From Jaapia argillacea MUCL 33604 (Eukaryota; Basidiomycota; Agaricomycetes; Jaapiales; Jaapiaceae), in assembly GCA_000697665.1 (NCBI GenBank), contig KL197723.1, positions 532,765 to 582,652 of the forward strand: DNA of 49,888 nucleotides, in the 5' to 3' direction. How positions within the stretch are numbered: the stretch's first letter is position 1; each line of letters begins with the position of its first letter. Of this stretch, positions 32,641-45,360 are shown piece after piece. The translations under genes and the position numbers were made by a program. The notes beneath the pieces were generated by a model. That model made no database searches and was not told the origin of the DNA. It saw nothing but the letters and a program-made list of their open reading frames with translations.

Positions 32641-34492
32641 ATGCAAGACTTTGATCCGGTCGGCTTGGTCCAACACTTGCAGGTTCTCCGTCTTGTCCAA
32701 CGTGAGTTCGGAGGGGAAACGTGGTGATCGACATTTTGTGTCTAATAACCATCTTTTGTGGACACCAGTTTCGGCGACCTTTGCCACCATTTACGACCAC
32801 GGTGAGCATTCGCCATGTTCGTGCCCTCCCGAATCACCGGAAACCCCAGATTCTTTCGTTAGTGATCGTCTTTGACCAAGAGGTACCACAACAACGTCAT
32901 CTTTCCCCTGTAACTTTTGCTCATAATGTGTGACGTCGTTGGGTTAGGTCGAACTTATCTGGGTATGTTGCTTAGTCTCTTATCGCGTTATCAACCGCTG
33001 AACCTGAGTATTTGGTAGAAACGTCCGGGAATCTCGGCAAAGATATTCTTCCTACTGGTACGAGCGTCTTCACTCCGGCGTGATACCGCTGTTGATCTTG
33101 AAACAGACTCGATACTGTGGCGATGGTTTCGTCATGTAAGTCTCCGTTTTTGATAAATGATCGATTACTTCATGCCGATGCCTCATTTTTTGTGGTAGCG
33201 CCATTTTGATCCGTATGTTTGCCTTTCCGTCCCTCCGGCCCACCCATTGATAGTGAACTACCTAGTTGTGCTCACAGAGGCAACCTCAGATAGCGTGAGC
33301 ACCTAGTCTTACCTTTCATTCGTCTACTTATGATTGGCTTGCTCCCAATATTGTCAGTCGTGAGTCAAGAAACATTTGTTTACACTATGACATCTTTCAC
33401 CTACGTTGGTTACATAGATGTCGGTACACATCGTCTCGGTCGACAAAATGCTCAACTCTCATTTTCCAGGCCACGAACGTCTTCTGCTGCAAATATGGGC
33501 TACTTCAATACCTGCCTGGATAGTGCAAGGTATGCATAAAGTCGGCCTTCCAGGGCTATTCCGATTCCTGCCACTATTGTTGAATCTCATCTCCTAACCC
33601 TATCCTCCGGCTCCAAAGTTATCATGCAGTTCCGAGTCTATGCATTATACAACCGCGCGAAATGGGTTCTTGCTCTCACGTTTACGTGTTTCATGATTCA
33701 AATAGCAATTTCAATGACTTTGTTCGTCATGTATCAAGACGTCCGAGGTAATAATATCACTTTGCTCGCGCTCCTTCGTCATTTTTTATGATTTGCTGAT
33801 TTCACTCTTTTCGTGTCAGTTATCGTCGTCAAGTTCGGTATATGGACGAACTGCGTGGTGACCCAGATGCCAGCCCATTCAATTGGGACATACGTCTCGA
33901 TGATGGTGTTTGAAGGAATCTTGTTTTCTCTCGTACTCTATAAGACGGTAGTACATTTGCTCCGGCTCAGTTATCTTTGGACAAGGAATAGCGCCACTGA
34001 GGTTCTACTGAGAGACAACATCCTATATTTCTTGGTGTTCGTCTGTCCAATTTCCTTTCATCGTTGCAAATATCGCTCATCCCATAGTTTTTAGTATATT
34101 CTCGATTTATTGTCTCACGGTCATCGCTTGGTTCGCTTTACCCGTGCGTTCGGATACACACCCTTTTTCTGCATTCTTTTCCGAGTTGAAGCTGATCGGT
34201 TATTTCATACCAATAGATTATCTGGGTCGAGGTCTTAAGTAGCCTGAAGGTCACCGCAACCTGCACGCTTGGCTGTAGGCTGCTCCTCGATATTCGAGAC
34301 GCAGCTTATCGACACGAGGAGTGTGTAAACACGGAAGAGATCGATTTCCAGTTGAGGGAGTTGGCGGATGGTGAACTTCATCGCGGAGCCCTGTCTTCAA
34401 GCGGAGATCCAGCCGATAGCTCGGCTAGTGGTCGACGCAACGGTGAAGGGGACGAGAGGGCTGAAGTGCAATCACAACAGGGGACAGTGTAA
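32641..34492 (+). CDS. DUF6533-type multi-pass membrane protein, copy D
   Basis: The ATG at 32641 gives MQDFDPVGLVQHLQVLRLVQ; stop TAA at 34490-34492. The same 15-exon structure as copy B can be traced with open phases. Landmarks are ATFATIYDH-VIVFDQE-VELIW (the last five codons form their own 15-nt exon), KRPGISAKIFFLL, TRYCGDGF, LLLQIWATSIPAWIVQ, MQFRVYALYNRAKWVLALTF, EGILFSLVLYKTVVHLLRL, IFSIYCLTVIAWFALP and TCTLGCRLLLDIRDAAYRH. Micro-exons are TC at 33358-33359 and AT at 33418-33419. It is about 310 residues, membrane-located, of unknown role. It is closer to copies E and F than to A-C in its start and flanks. Confidence 0.83.
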
Positions 34493-34759
34493 TCGGAGGG
34501 TGGTGTAGTGTTGGTGGATGCACCTCAGTGATATACTGGTACCCTTTCCTGTCCTGACCGAGATTGCGGGAGAAACACGATGGTGCGAGGGGGTTTTACT
34601 TGTCATAATGATCCACTATCAGCTGCGTAGAGATTAAGCAGTTGCCTGATCTTCCTATCCGTACCCTTCGTTCGTCGTGAGAGGGACAAGGTAGCGAAGG
34701 AAGCCAAGGGCTCGTAGTCACGCCTCAAGGTATTCGCCCTATCTCACGCGTCCTCCGTG
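34493..34759. repeat. 3' flank of copy D, shared with copy E and with the breakpoints in units 1 and 2
   Basis: This resembles 38416-38620 after copy E, and 1975-2150 and 9750-9900 in the tandem units (see the segment at 1986-2230). No gene. Confidence 0.6.
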
Positions 34760-35616
34760 AATCTGACCATAGTCAAAGGACCAATGCAAACGGATTTTGG
34801 AGATTACTTCTCAGTGCCAACCGGCGTCGCGCACAGTTCAGTCCAACGGAGATGCTGCTTCAATAATCACATCTCTCCAGCCGATATGGTCCATGCCACC
34901 TTCCCCCGGAGCGCCGGTTTCAAAACTCGGCGCTCGAACGTTAAGGACTGGATCTCCTAGCATTCCAAGTAGCCCCAGGGTTCCCACAGGCGGAAGCTCC
35001 ATTTACGACATGGACGTTCGATCGTTGAAAACCTTATACGACAACCGAGTTGGAGCCCCCAGCTGACCCAATCTAGCAGCCTTTTCTGCCGAGGCATTCG
35101 TATCTGGGGTACAAGCCCTCATTCAAGACGATCGTGCGCTTGTGGAACGGCTGATCTACTTTGTTCAGGCTCATGATTTATTAAAGAAGAATGTCGAGAA
35201 GGTACAGATGTTGGCTCAGGACAGCAATGCTGCTCCGGAGACTTATCAGAAGCAAGTAAAAGTCTCCGAGGAGCACGATGTGACTATGGTTTTCAGGAAT
35301 ACCGCCTTGTCCGTGATCATTTTATCATTTATTGTTGTCTGGTTGTTAATGCTGGGTGCTGCGATACAGGCCGAACGAGGTCGAGCAGTTGCAAGGCAGT
35401 ATCGGCCTAATCTCAGCGGAGAAGCTAGAACGGGAGACTCATGCCGCTCAGCAAGCGGAAGCTTTGGATCAGCTCACCGATACCAATGATACTCTCAGAG
35501 CCAGGACACTATCCCTTGCGGATGAAGCACCGTCATCATCCGTGGCCCTGTTCCGACTTCATGATTGTTCGCCAAGTCCCAGTTATCTCTCAAATATCCG
35601 GATCACAAAGCTCTGA
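34760..35616 (+). pseudogene. Fragment of a coiled-coil protein gene, unassigned
   Basis: Coding-like blocks occur in different frames: IYDMDVRSLKTLYDNRVG near 34998-35060, then AFVSGVQALIQDDRALVERL, FVQAHDLLKKNVEKVQMLAQ and NAAPETYQKQVK at about 35094-35262. After a probable intron (about 35288-35370) comes EVEQLQGSIGLISAEKLERE ... QAEALDQLTDTNDTLRA up to a TGA at 35614-35616. The heptad-like, Glu/Gln/Leu-rich pattern indicates a coiled coil. There is no convincing start and the end is abrupt, so it is probably a partial duplicate of a gene elsewhere. It sits between DUF6533 copies D and E. Confidence 0.5.
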
Positions 35617-36593
35617 TGCCGAAACCCATCTGTACAAAATGTAAATATATTTCTCTGGGAGTATTTGGAGAGGTTCGCCTTCTTGAAGACCCCATTCCAT
35701 TATTGACCCCGGAGTCGGTGGATAAGCAGAACATGAAGGTATGATCTCTCACTTCTCCCTAACCGTCATGCCTAGACCCTCTTTCTCTCACACAGACTGG
35801 GTGCAAGTCGACACCTTCCGAATTTCAGAGCCACATGACTTCGATTTTCCCCTCTGAATCCCCGCATTGTCGTTTACCAACACAAAATCAATTGAACCCT
35901 CACGGGGTTATGAAGATACAGCGAATGGACTCGGGATCAAAATCAAAAGTCCTCGGACATTACGATTAAGACGTCACCGGCATCCTACTCACGTACTTTT
36001 TGAATTATACATGTATGTCTTATCAGACTACTGATAGGATCGTGATTGTTCCCCAGGCCCCGAATCGGTTAACGTCTATCATCCGTTCTGGCAAGAAGTC
36101 AAGGCCCCCGTTGGTGCCCATTACGAGCGTGTTCGAAAGCGGCCCAAAGCATTCTGCCCCAACACTACAAGTTCGTCGTGGCTACTGATTCTTGCATGAT
36201 AGCCTTGCTCATGGACGTTCGTTCCACCAATCAACCTCAATTATAATATGAGTCCGACGATTATCCTGCGATCTGACTTCGACTTCTTTTTGAAGCCTCT
36301 ATCCGGCCTACCTCGGTAATTAGCGTGCAAGGATGAGAATATCTGTGCCACCTGGTTATGTGCACCGCATTCCAGCACTTCCCTCGATTCATTCCCTTAG
36401 GTACGTGCGGCACCAATTGCAACGAACTGCCAGTGAATTGGCCCCGTCCATTACCGCCGTTGGCAAAACTTCCCATATCTTCCTGTGCTGACCGCCGTCG
36501 AGTACATCCTCGCGGGCTTGGGGATTAACCTGACCCCCCTCGGTTTAGTTGTGGCCCATTCCAACCCCTTTCCTTTGATATTTATTCTCACAC
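35617..36593. repeat. Duplicated 5' flank of DUF6533 copy E
   Basis: Parallels 31440-32640 upstream of copy D, starting with the repeat block at 35739-35900. No gene is seen. Confidence 0.55.
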
Positions 36594-38415
36594 ATGAAAG
36601 ACTTTGATCCCGTCGGTTTGGTTCAACACTTGCAGCTTCTCCGCCTCGTCCAACGTAAGTTCAGAGTGGAAAAATGTGAAAAATCGACACTTGGCGTCTA
36701 ACAGCCATCTTTTGTGTGTACTTACTCTAGTTTCGGCAACCTTTGCCACAATTTACGATCACCGTGAGCATCTACCACATTTCCGCCCCACCCAATTCAC
36801 TCGAGATCCTAATCCTTTGGTTAGTGATCCTCATTGACCAAGAGGTATGTAGTTTCAACGACTTCATCTTTTCCCCGGACCTGTTGCTAAGAATGTATGA
36901 TGTCCGCCGGGTTAGGTCGAACTTATCTGGGTGTGTTATTTAATCTCTTTTGCGTTCTCGACCACTGAACTGGAAAATGTGGGGTCGGTAGAAGCGTCCG
37001 GGAATCACAGCGAAGATATTCTTCTTACTGGTACAAGCATTTCTCACTCCTCTGCGAAGCTACCGTTGATCTTGGTACAGACTCGATACTGTGGCGATGG
37101 CGTCATTGTGTAAGCCAGATAGATGATCGATTATTTCATACTAAGCCTCCTTACTTGCGGCAGTGCCATTTTGATCCGTATGTTTCCCCTACCGTTCGTC
37201 CGGCCTACCCGTTGATTTGTAACTGCGTAGTTCTCCTCACCGAGGCAACCTCAGATAACGTGAGCTTCGTGACTCGTTCTTTATTCCTCTACTCATGATT
37301 GGCTTGCTCGCACTGTTGTCAGGCGTGAGTCAAGGATCATTTGTGTAAACTATATTCATCCATCACCAACGTTTGCTACATAGATGTTAGTCCACGTCCA
37401 TGCTATTGTCCAATTGCTAAATTATTATGCCCCAGGTCGCAGCCGTTTCCTTCTACAAATATGGGCGACCACAATACCTATCTTCGTAGTGCAAGGTATG
37501 TATTGAAGTCGCCCCTGCAGGGTTATACATGGCACTTCAATCGAATCTCATCGCACGTTCCTGCCTCTGCCTCCAAAGTTGTCATGCAATTCCGAGTCTA
37601 TGCATTGTATAACCGCGCAAAATGGGTTCTCGCTCTCACCTTCACGTTTTTCATCATCCAAATGGCAACTACCCTGGCTCTTTTAGCCGAGTATCAAGAG
37701 GTCCATGGTATTGCTTGCTCCTTCATCGGTTTTTTTGTGATTTGCTGATTTAACTCTTCTCGTCAGTCATCGCCATCAAGCTCGGCATCTGGACGAACTG
37801 TGTAGTGACCAATTTTCCAACGGATGTAGTCGGGACATGGATCTCGATGATGGGTTTTGAAGGAATTTTGTTCTTTCTCGCCCTCTACAAGACAGTGTTA
37901 CATTTACTCCGGCTCAATCATCCTTGGACAAGAAACGGCGCCGTTGAGGTCCTCGTGAGAGATAACATCCTATATTTCTTGATGTTCGTCCACCCGATTT
38001 CCGTATTGTTGATTTAGCTCATCCCACAGTTCCCAGTATGTTCTCGATTTATTGTCTCACAGTCATCGCCTGGTTCACTTTATCCGTGAGATCGCTCCTT
38101 TCGGTTCTTTTTTGGGTACCGAGGACCTAACTGTATCAACAGATAATCTGGATTGAGATCTTGACTACTTTGAATCTCACTGCGACCTGTACGCTAGGCT
38201 GCCGGCTCATCCTCAATATCCGGGAGGTATCATATCAACACGAGCAGTGCGTAAACACGGAGGAGATCGAATTCCAGTTGAGGCAGTTGGCAGATGGAAT
38301 ACATCGAGGAGAGTTGTCTTCGGGTGCTGATACTGCTGAAAGTTTGGCTCGTGGTAGACACGACGATTGTGGATACGAGAGGGGTGAGGGGGGATCACGA
38401 CAGAATGTAGCATAG
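36594..38415 (+). CDS. DUF6533-type multi-pass membrane protein, copy E
   Basis: The ATG at 36594 gives MKDFDPVGLVQHLQLLRLVQ; stop TAG at 38413-38415. All 15 exons of the copy B plan are found with GT-AG sites and closed phases. Landmarks are ATFATIYDH, LILIDQEVELIW, KRPGITAKIFFLL, TRYCGDGVIV, IAILILLLTEATSDN, FLLQIWATTIPIFVVQ, MQFRVYALYNRAKWVLALTF, EGILFFLALYKTVLHLLRL and TCTLGCRLILNIREVSYQH. Micro-exons are GC at 37323-37324 and AT at 37384-37385 (Ala-Cys at the junction). The 14-nt exon before the GTATGT donor near 37178 is also conserved. It is probably functional, with unknown role. Confidence 0.83.
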
Positions 38416-39640
38416 TCGGAGGACAGTGTAGTACTGGGGACAGGGGAAGGGCATCGACGGTTGACTGGTACGAATAACCGTCCCGACAGAGTGACATTGC
38501 GAGAGAAACATGATGAACTTGAACACGATGGTCCTGGGGTTTTATTGTCATAATGGATCCCTGTAAGCTACGTAGACATTAAGCAGTTACCTGATCTTTC
38601 CATCCACGCCTCATAATCATCTCCACATAAGTGCACCCTAATGGACCGCTAGCATGTCACCCACTCATCCCATCCCACTAAGTACGATCTTCTGCCAATA
38701 CCCGAATTCATCCAGCTTTCAACGCCAGCCAACCTCACGAGACTAGTACTGCCGCCAACATCAGGCACCTCTACCACCCAGGTAGTGAGACTCCAGTTCC
38801 CACAGGCCCAGATACAACTCGCACAAAGTTTCCCCCCAAAGCACGACTGTCAACGCCGTCAGAATTTCTACACCCACCTTCGTTCCCGCCCCCGCGCCTC
38901 TCATTCCATACTGTCACACCCTACGAGAGCCCATGTGATTGTTGCTTCTCGGGAAATCCCGGCATCAATCTCCGCTAACTAGAACCAAGGCACCGTCGGG
39001 GCCCTTCACCAGCTTCCGTTGAGTTGGCGGTTTCTCGCTAAACCCGGGTTTCAGCAGCAACTGGGATTTCCCAATAGCATCATCCCGTTGCAGGGTCCTC
39101 CGAGTCGGGAGGTGAACCTCGAAGACTCGGACACGCTAGAAACACATTTGTTCCGATTGAATGCGTCGAGATGTCTTCAAACCAGTCCGGCTGTCACTGT
39201 GTAGACAAGTAAGCACCCTCTTTATTGGGCTACTCAATGGCAAGGGACTCAAGAGCCGGAAATTGCTGCTGAGAGGCCCCATCCGAGTCGTTGGACCAAT
39301 ATCCTGATTGAATACATACAGTATCTACTACAGTAATGGGTCAAAAAGACATCCCTGCTCTTGGGGCATTTACGTGAATTGGGACTTCTGGTAGTCTTCG
39401 AATTCTGTGTATGAGACGTCGTAACAAGTCTAGATGTCGGCACCTGCCGCATCGAAACTAACCTGACAGTCCCAGAGTGGCTTTCGTCACTCAAGTTAAC
39501 CGGCCTAGTACAACCGCTTTCGGGGTAATAAGTAGCTTCGTACTCTTGGACAACATGTCGTGCTGGCTTGGTGACGGAGTTATCCACTTGATCTCCTCGT
39601 TCCAGCTGGACTATCACCAACATTCGTTATTTCTCCCGGT
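38416..39640. other. Spacer between DUF6533 copies E and F with a possible degraded coding fragment
   Basis: 38416-38620 is the shared DUF6533 3' flank. Around 38690-38980 a Pro/Ser-rich open stretch (LSTPSEFLHPPSFPPPRLSF, then HTVTPYESPC) looks partly coding, but has no start and no recognisable domain. It may be another piece of a duplicated gene. The rest is unremarkable. Confidence 0.35.
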
Positions 39641-41473
39641 ATGCAAGACTTTGATCCCGTCAGCTTCGTTCAGGACTTGCAGCTTCTCCACCTCTTCCAA
39701 CGTGAGTTCAATGTAGGAACGTTGGAAATTTACGCTGGCGCTCACGGAGTTGCAATTGTCTTTGCGAATGCCAGTCTCGGCAGCCGTTGTCACCATTTGG
39801 GATCACCGTGAGTAATTTTCACCTCACTTTTTCCTCCCCGAGCTACTGGAAATCCAACGGCTCTCCGGCAGTGATTCTCTTTGACCAAGAGGTCAGCAAC
39901 GATATCTGTTCTTTGGGACTGAACTGAGACTGACCGATGCCTAATGGGTTAGGTCGAACTTATCTGGGTATGCTATCACTCTCCCTCGAGTTATCGACCG
40001 CTGAAGCATAAAATTGGCAGAAACGTCCGGGAATCATTGCAAAGATTTTCTTCGTCCTGGTACAAGTGATTTCCACCCACCGTGAACCACCGCTGATCCC
40101 GGTGTAGACTCGATATTGCGGCCCTTGTTTCATCGTGTAAGTCTCCCATTTGCCACAGATGATCGATCTTATGCTGATGCCTTTCTCCTCTGTGTAGCTT
40201 CATTTTGATCTGTGTGTTTGACTTTGTGTCGAACTGACCCACCCAATTGACTAAATTGCCTAGTTAACTTTACTGGCGCAAACTCGGACAGCGTGAGTTC
40301 TCGTCTTATTGTTCTATCATCTGCTCACCTTGGGCGCTCTCCCACCATTGTCAGGTGTGAGTGGAAAATCAATCGTCTATACTATATAATCTTCCACCTA
40401 CACTTTTTGCACAGATGTTGGTCCACAGCTTCTCCGGTGAAAAGACTGCTGAACTCTTATGTTTCAGGTCGTAGCCATCTTCTCGTGCAAGCATGGGCTA
40501 GTATGTTACCAGGCTGGGTCGTGCAAGGTGTGCACGAACTCTCCCTTCGAGGGCAATCCCTACGAATCCAATGTCGTGTTTTGACCTCAACCATGAAGTT
40601 ATCATGCAGTTTCGAGTCTATGCAATGTATAACCGCCAGAAATGGGTCCTCGCATTCACATTCACATGTTTTATCGCTCAAGTTGTGGTTGTATCCGCTT
40701 TTTTTCTTTTGCACAACTATGTTCCAGGTATCGGCCATCTTGCAACCCACCTCCCCCTTGATCTTGGCTTGCTGATTATACCCTCCTAATCTAACCCTGT
40801 CAGTCATCTCCATCAAATTCGCTAATTGGACGGCCTGTGCAATTACCGAGCAGTCAGCAGATGCAATTGTGCCAGGGCTCTCAATTATGATCTTTGAAGG
40901 CATCTTGTTTTTCTTCGCCCTCTATAAGACGGTGATGCATGTGCTACGACTGAATTATCCTTGGACAAGTGATGGCGCCATTGAGGTTCTACTGAGGGAT
41001 AATATCCTATATTTCTTGATGTTCGTCCTTATGATTTCCGTTCGTTGTCGATCTGGCTTACCCCACGGTTTTCAGGATGTTCTTGTTTTACGGTCTGCTG
41101 GTCATTGGCTGGTTCACTGTTCCCGTGTGTTTTGAGACACACCCATCACTCTTTCCCACTCTCTTCGGTTATCGAGGACCTGACCCTCTGTCCATGTCAA
41201 CAGATGATCTGGATTGAGATCTTAAGCTACTTGAATATCGCAGCAACCTGCACGCTTGGATGTTGGCTCATGCTCAATATCCGAGAAGTATCATATCGAC
41301 ACGAGGAGTGTTTAAACACACAGGAAGTGTCCTTCCAGTTGAGGGAGTTGGGGAATGGAGTTCAACGAGGAGTTGTGTCTTTAGGTGCTGATCCTACCGA
41401 CAGCGTGGTTAGACGCGACGATAATGGGGTGGAGGGCGGCGGCGGTGGGCATGAATCGCGCGTGGTTGTGTAG
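39641..41473 (+). CDS. DUF6533-type multi-pass membrane protein, copy F
   Basis: The ATG at 39641 gives MQDFDPVSFVQDLQLLHLFQ; stop TAG at 41471-41473. The 15-exon plan is conserved: VVTIWDH-LILFDQE-VELIW, KRPGIIAKIFFVL, TRYCGPCFIV, HLLVQAWASMLPGWVVQ, MQFRVYAMYNRQKWVLAFTF, EGILFFFALYKTVMHVLRL, FYGLLVIGWFTVP and TCTLGCWLMLNIREVSYRH. Micro-exons are GT at 40355-40356 and AT at 40415-40416, giving Val-Cys. It is the most diverged copy, with a longer insert after the exon 13 start (ACAITEQSADAIVPG). It is probably functional. Confidence 0.82.
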
Positions 41474-42599
41474 TTGATCCGTCTTGCATACCCGGAATCT
41501 ATCAGACTGTGGCTTATGGACTGTGAAGCATTGCTTTGTAGGAACCTGTAACGACTAACTGCAAATATTTGATCCCTCAAAACCTGATGTCTATGATGCC
41601 GATACAGAACGCTGATCGAGTGGACAGCCCGATAGTCCCCCGCTTACTGATGGATGGGTATGAGTTATATCATGTATCCTACTCGCCAGAAAGTCCGCCA
41701 CAAAGCTACGCTCCGCGTGCCGTACCTCCATCATCTTTATACCATCAGTGCCAATTTGAAGTTGAGTCGACCGATCACGCGTTGTGAGACTTTGAATAGG
41801 GATACCATGTTGGAGACGAGCGATCACGAGCTCGCGCAGTGGAGAAGGGCCAAGAGAACGAGCAACAGCCAGGCGCCGCAGCGTCTTCAGGAAATGGTTC
41901 TCGAAGAAACGTCAAAAATGTGTTCACGTAGAGTGAGTCCGTTGGGATGTGGCAGTTCTTCAGCTTCAACAGGGTGCTCTGAGCCAGTTTAGGCGTGTGG
42001 CTTGCAGCTTTTTGTCGTCGAACTGCTTCATGCAGAGTGATTCGAGAGCCACTTGCGCTGCGAGGCAATGATTTTGACCGATCTCGGGATTGAATATCCG
42101 CTGAGGGAGAGGTGTTGAACTGCGAGTGAATACAGATGCGAGATGAAATCGGAGGAGTCCCCGGAAAGAGTGAGCGAAGTCAAGTGGCGGAGGTGGATGC
42201 ATGGCTCTTGATGTTCAAACGGTCGATTACGATGGCGGTCGCTTCAGACAATGGTGAGGGGCAATCGGGATGTCGGAAGAGTTGTTTGTGCGTGCTTGGT
42301 CTGGTGGCAGATTCAGTGTTTCGTGTCCATTATCTACTCCTCCTTCCCATCTGAATATACGGATGATCGGATTGTCCTCACATCTAAATCATGAACTGAA
42401 AAAACGATTGTTCAGAGGAAATTTGCCCATTTCCTAGAATGAGAAAAATATGGCCGAATCTCAGCTTGACATCATGACAGGTTGAGTAGAAAATTGTGTC
42501 TTGAGTATTGCTCTGAACAATTCGCAGAAATCAAGTCCCTGAACAGTCTCCACAATGAATCAAGGTGAGTCAGCACTATGGGAAGTGATAGCATTTATT

Positions 42600-42765
42600 A
42601 TGAGTGCTCCCGTCACTCTTCTGCTACAAATGAGTGCCGAGTCCACTGGTTTGGACGGCACGCGAAAAGAGTGCTTCGAGGTCAAGTGCTCGGGGCACTC
42701 GTGAAAAAGTGTCTCTAGCAAAACAAGTGCCTGGGGCACTTCTCATGAAAGTGGCGAAGGAACTC
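42600..42765. repeat. AGTGC/GCACT motif cluster with small hairpins
   Basis: At least four AGTGC and two GCACT pentamers lie within about 160 bp. Two pairs form short inverted repeats: AAGTGCC-TGG-GGCACTT at 42725-42741 (7-bp stem, 3-nt loop) and AGTGC-TCGGG-GCACT at 42685-42699. Confidence 0.6.
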
Positions 42766-45360
42766 ATTACAAGTCGAGGATTTACAGTGTTCGCGTGGCT
42801 GAAATCGATAACTGTTACCCCGATACCGTACATTCAATACCCGCTATGTTCGCAACAGGCGGTCGAGAATCACAAACAAGCAATTTAATGCGCGAATAGG
42901 TGGCCCCATACTAGAGGAGGAAAGGGTGGAACTCGAGACCTACGACGAGGTGGTAGATACGAGCGAGCGCCCGTAGATAGGATCTGCGAGGGATGAAGGT
43001 GATGAGACTTGTCAAGTGTGAATAGAGGCTAGAAGAAGCCAGATGGAGCATTTACATAAGGACGAGGGATGGCACACCCTCCCACAGTCAGCCCACAGTC
43101 GATGAATTCAAGGGGAAGTTATAGATGGGTCCGAACCAGATACCCTGGAGGAAGAACCGCCGTTTTCTATATGGAGCCCTGAGCAAAGACCGTCAACTAA
43201 CCAGCTCTGCTGCGCAGTTATGGAAGCAGGCGAGGTATATGATGCGGGAGACTCACCACCGCAATCCAGCATACCTTGTGCTGACACGAAAGTGCCCTTA
43301 CTCCTCACGTAGCTACTGTGTTGGGCAAACTCAAGCATGGTCACACCAAGTATCCGAGCCCAAGGCTTAGGTGCATATAGCGACATATTAGCCATGTGAT
43401 GCACATCGTGTGTCGCGAACTGCGTACCTTTTGCCTGGTATATCCATCCACAGATACAGAGGCCGGAGTGCTAACCAGAATGTTGCTCAGTTTATTGGAA
43501 GTTTCCCGAACCGAAGTCTCTGGAACTCGCAGCTGTTGCCTCATCAAATTGCGAGGACGCCCACCCTCCATCTATTTGCCATAGACCCAGGGTAGGAATC
43601 TGTAGGATCCACATTAGTCGAGGGGTTACTTGGTTGAAAAGATTTGAAACCAAACACACACCTCATACCTAGTCTCTGCTCGAAGTGTCAGTTCCACACA
43701 GCGAAGTTGTTGGTGGCCACAGGCAAAATGAATGCACAATCACTTGAATGCAGGGGGCTAATTACACCTATGTTGTGCGACTGAGAGTGAACGAGAGCTA
43801 GGGCTTACTGGTCTCCGCAGTTTCGAGGTTATATGTAAGCCAGGTCGTCAAGGCATTCAAGTTCGACTTGGAGTCGACTGTTGGGGTTTGGGAGGAGGCG
43901 TGGGACTTTCGACTTAATTGAATTCCGTCGCGTCGACGCGTCTGTGGTGCCTTCGTTGATTATGCGTCGGAGTTACAACTCAATTTAAACTCAGTCCGCT
44001 TGTCTCTTGCTCCTCTCCACAATGTTGCCGTCTCTCGGTCGCCCCCGCCGTCTACTACTGTCAGACAAATACTCTGTTAACTCTTGCAGGGAGGCATTAT
44101 ATGCAGGCTCTAGATCTCTTATGTTACAAGAAACAGGTACTCAGAAACGTTGATTTGCGGATCGTGGCCCTTGTTGTGGTGGGTCCATCTCGGCCAATCT
44201 CCATGGCCATTACACTCGTAACTCAACCAGTTCAGCAACTAACCTACGAGTTTGCACAGATGTTACATCAGGCCAGCACATACCTGATTTTAGGCGAATT
44301 CCATCTCCAGCAAGTGGGTGCATATATGCTCTTCCTATGTGCTGTATGTGAGTAGTCACTCACCTTGACACATCTGACGGCAGGCACAACAACTAGGCAT
44401 TTGATATGGAGGACCGTTCCATGGAGACCAAGTTTCGAAACGGTGCGCATATATCCCCCTAATCCCCCATTTTCCAGATATATGCGTTCGGAAACGACTC
44501 ATCTTATATCCAAGGACTTCGTCTCGTTATTGCCAATGTATGCCGATGTAAGGTATGTGCATTAGTTACAATTGTGTCAACTCACTGTCCCCGGGGAGGC
44601 GTTGCTGGCTCCCATTGCTGCTCATATGAGTGGCAGTCGATATATCCAGATCCCGGCTAACCCAATCAGGGTTATGCGAACCCCTTCAACAATGAAACAA
44701 GGTTAGATCCTTTGTCGCCTCATTGGAAATCCCCCATTCAGCTACTTGGATTTGTGTCGGGTTTAAGAAGAGCCCTCTTGCATGGTATGAGTTGCATCTG
44801 ATTCATCTTCCTGCATGTCGAGACTGATTTCCGACCACCCGCCCACAGTAAGGAGGAAGTCCTATAGACACCACCACACTCACCTGACAACACTTGCAAT
44901 ACACCATTGACTGTCGCTGTATTTCGCCATTGTTTCGCGATGCAGTCGCTGCCTCTCTTTTTGTACCGCCACCTTTTATTGAATTATTTCGCCGATACCC
45001 CTCCTAGCATCCTCCTCCATTTTTACTGCCCTCGCCATTGCGCTCTGACAATGCTTTCTTCAGCTATCATTGGCTCCATCTCCGAACAATCGAACTCAAG
45101 TAGACTCTCTTCCTTCACCCCTGATTTTAATCTCATACATTTTTGCTTCGGATGCCTTGATCCCGTTTGCCAGTGAGGATCTTGGAGGTGGAGGGGTTCA
45201 TCCAGTGCTCGTTGGTGTGATTGAATGGTGCTTATTAGGCTACTTTGTACCCCCCTAACCGAGCCCCCATATTAATATAATCCAGTTTATCCTCTGCAAA
45301 TGGTGCTTGGCGCTATGGATATGGGGTGTGTAGGGCTTGTATAGAAAAGTGGAAAAGGCT

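Noticed and set aside
33181-33290. In-frame stops in copies D and E between exons 6 and 8 taken as pseudogene evidence
   Set aside because: A 53-nt intron with GTATGT donor (conserved in all copies, also at 7026-7079) removes the stops and restores the frame.
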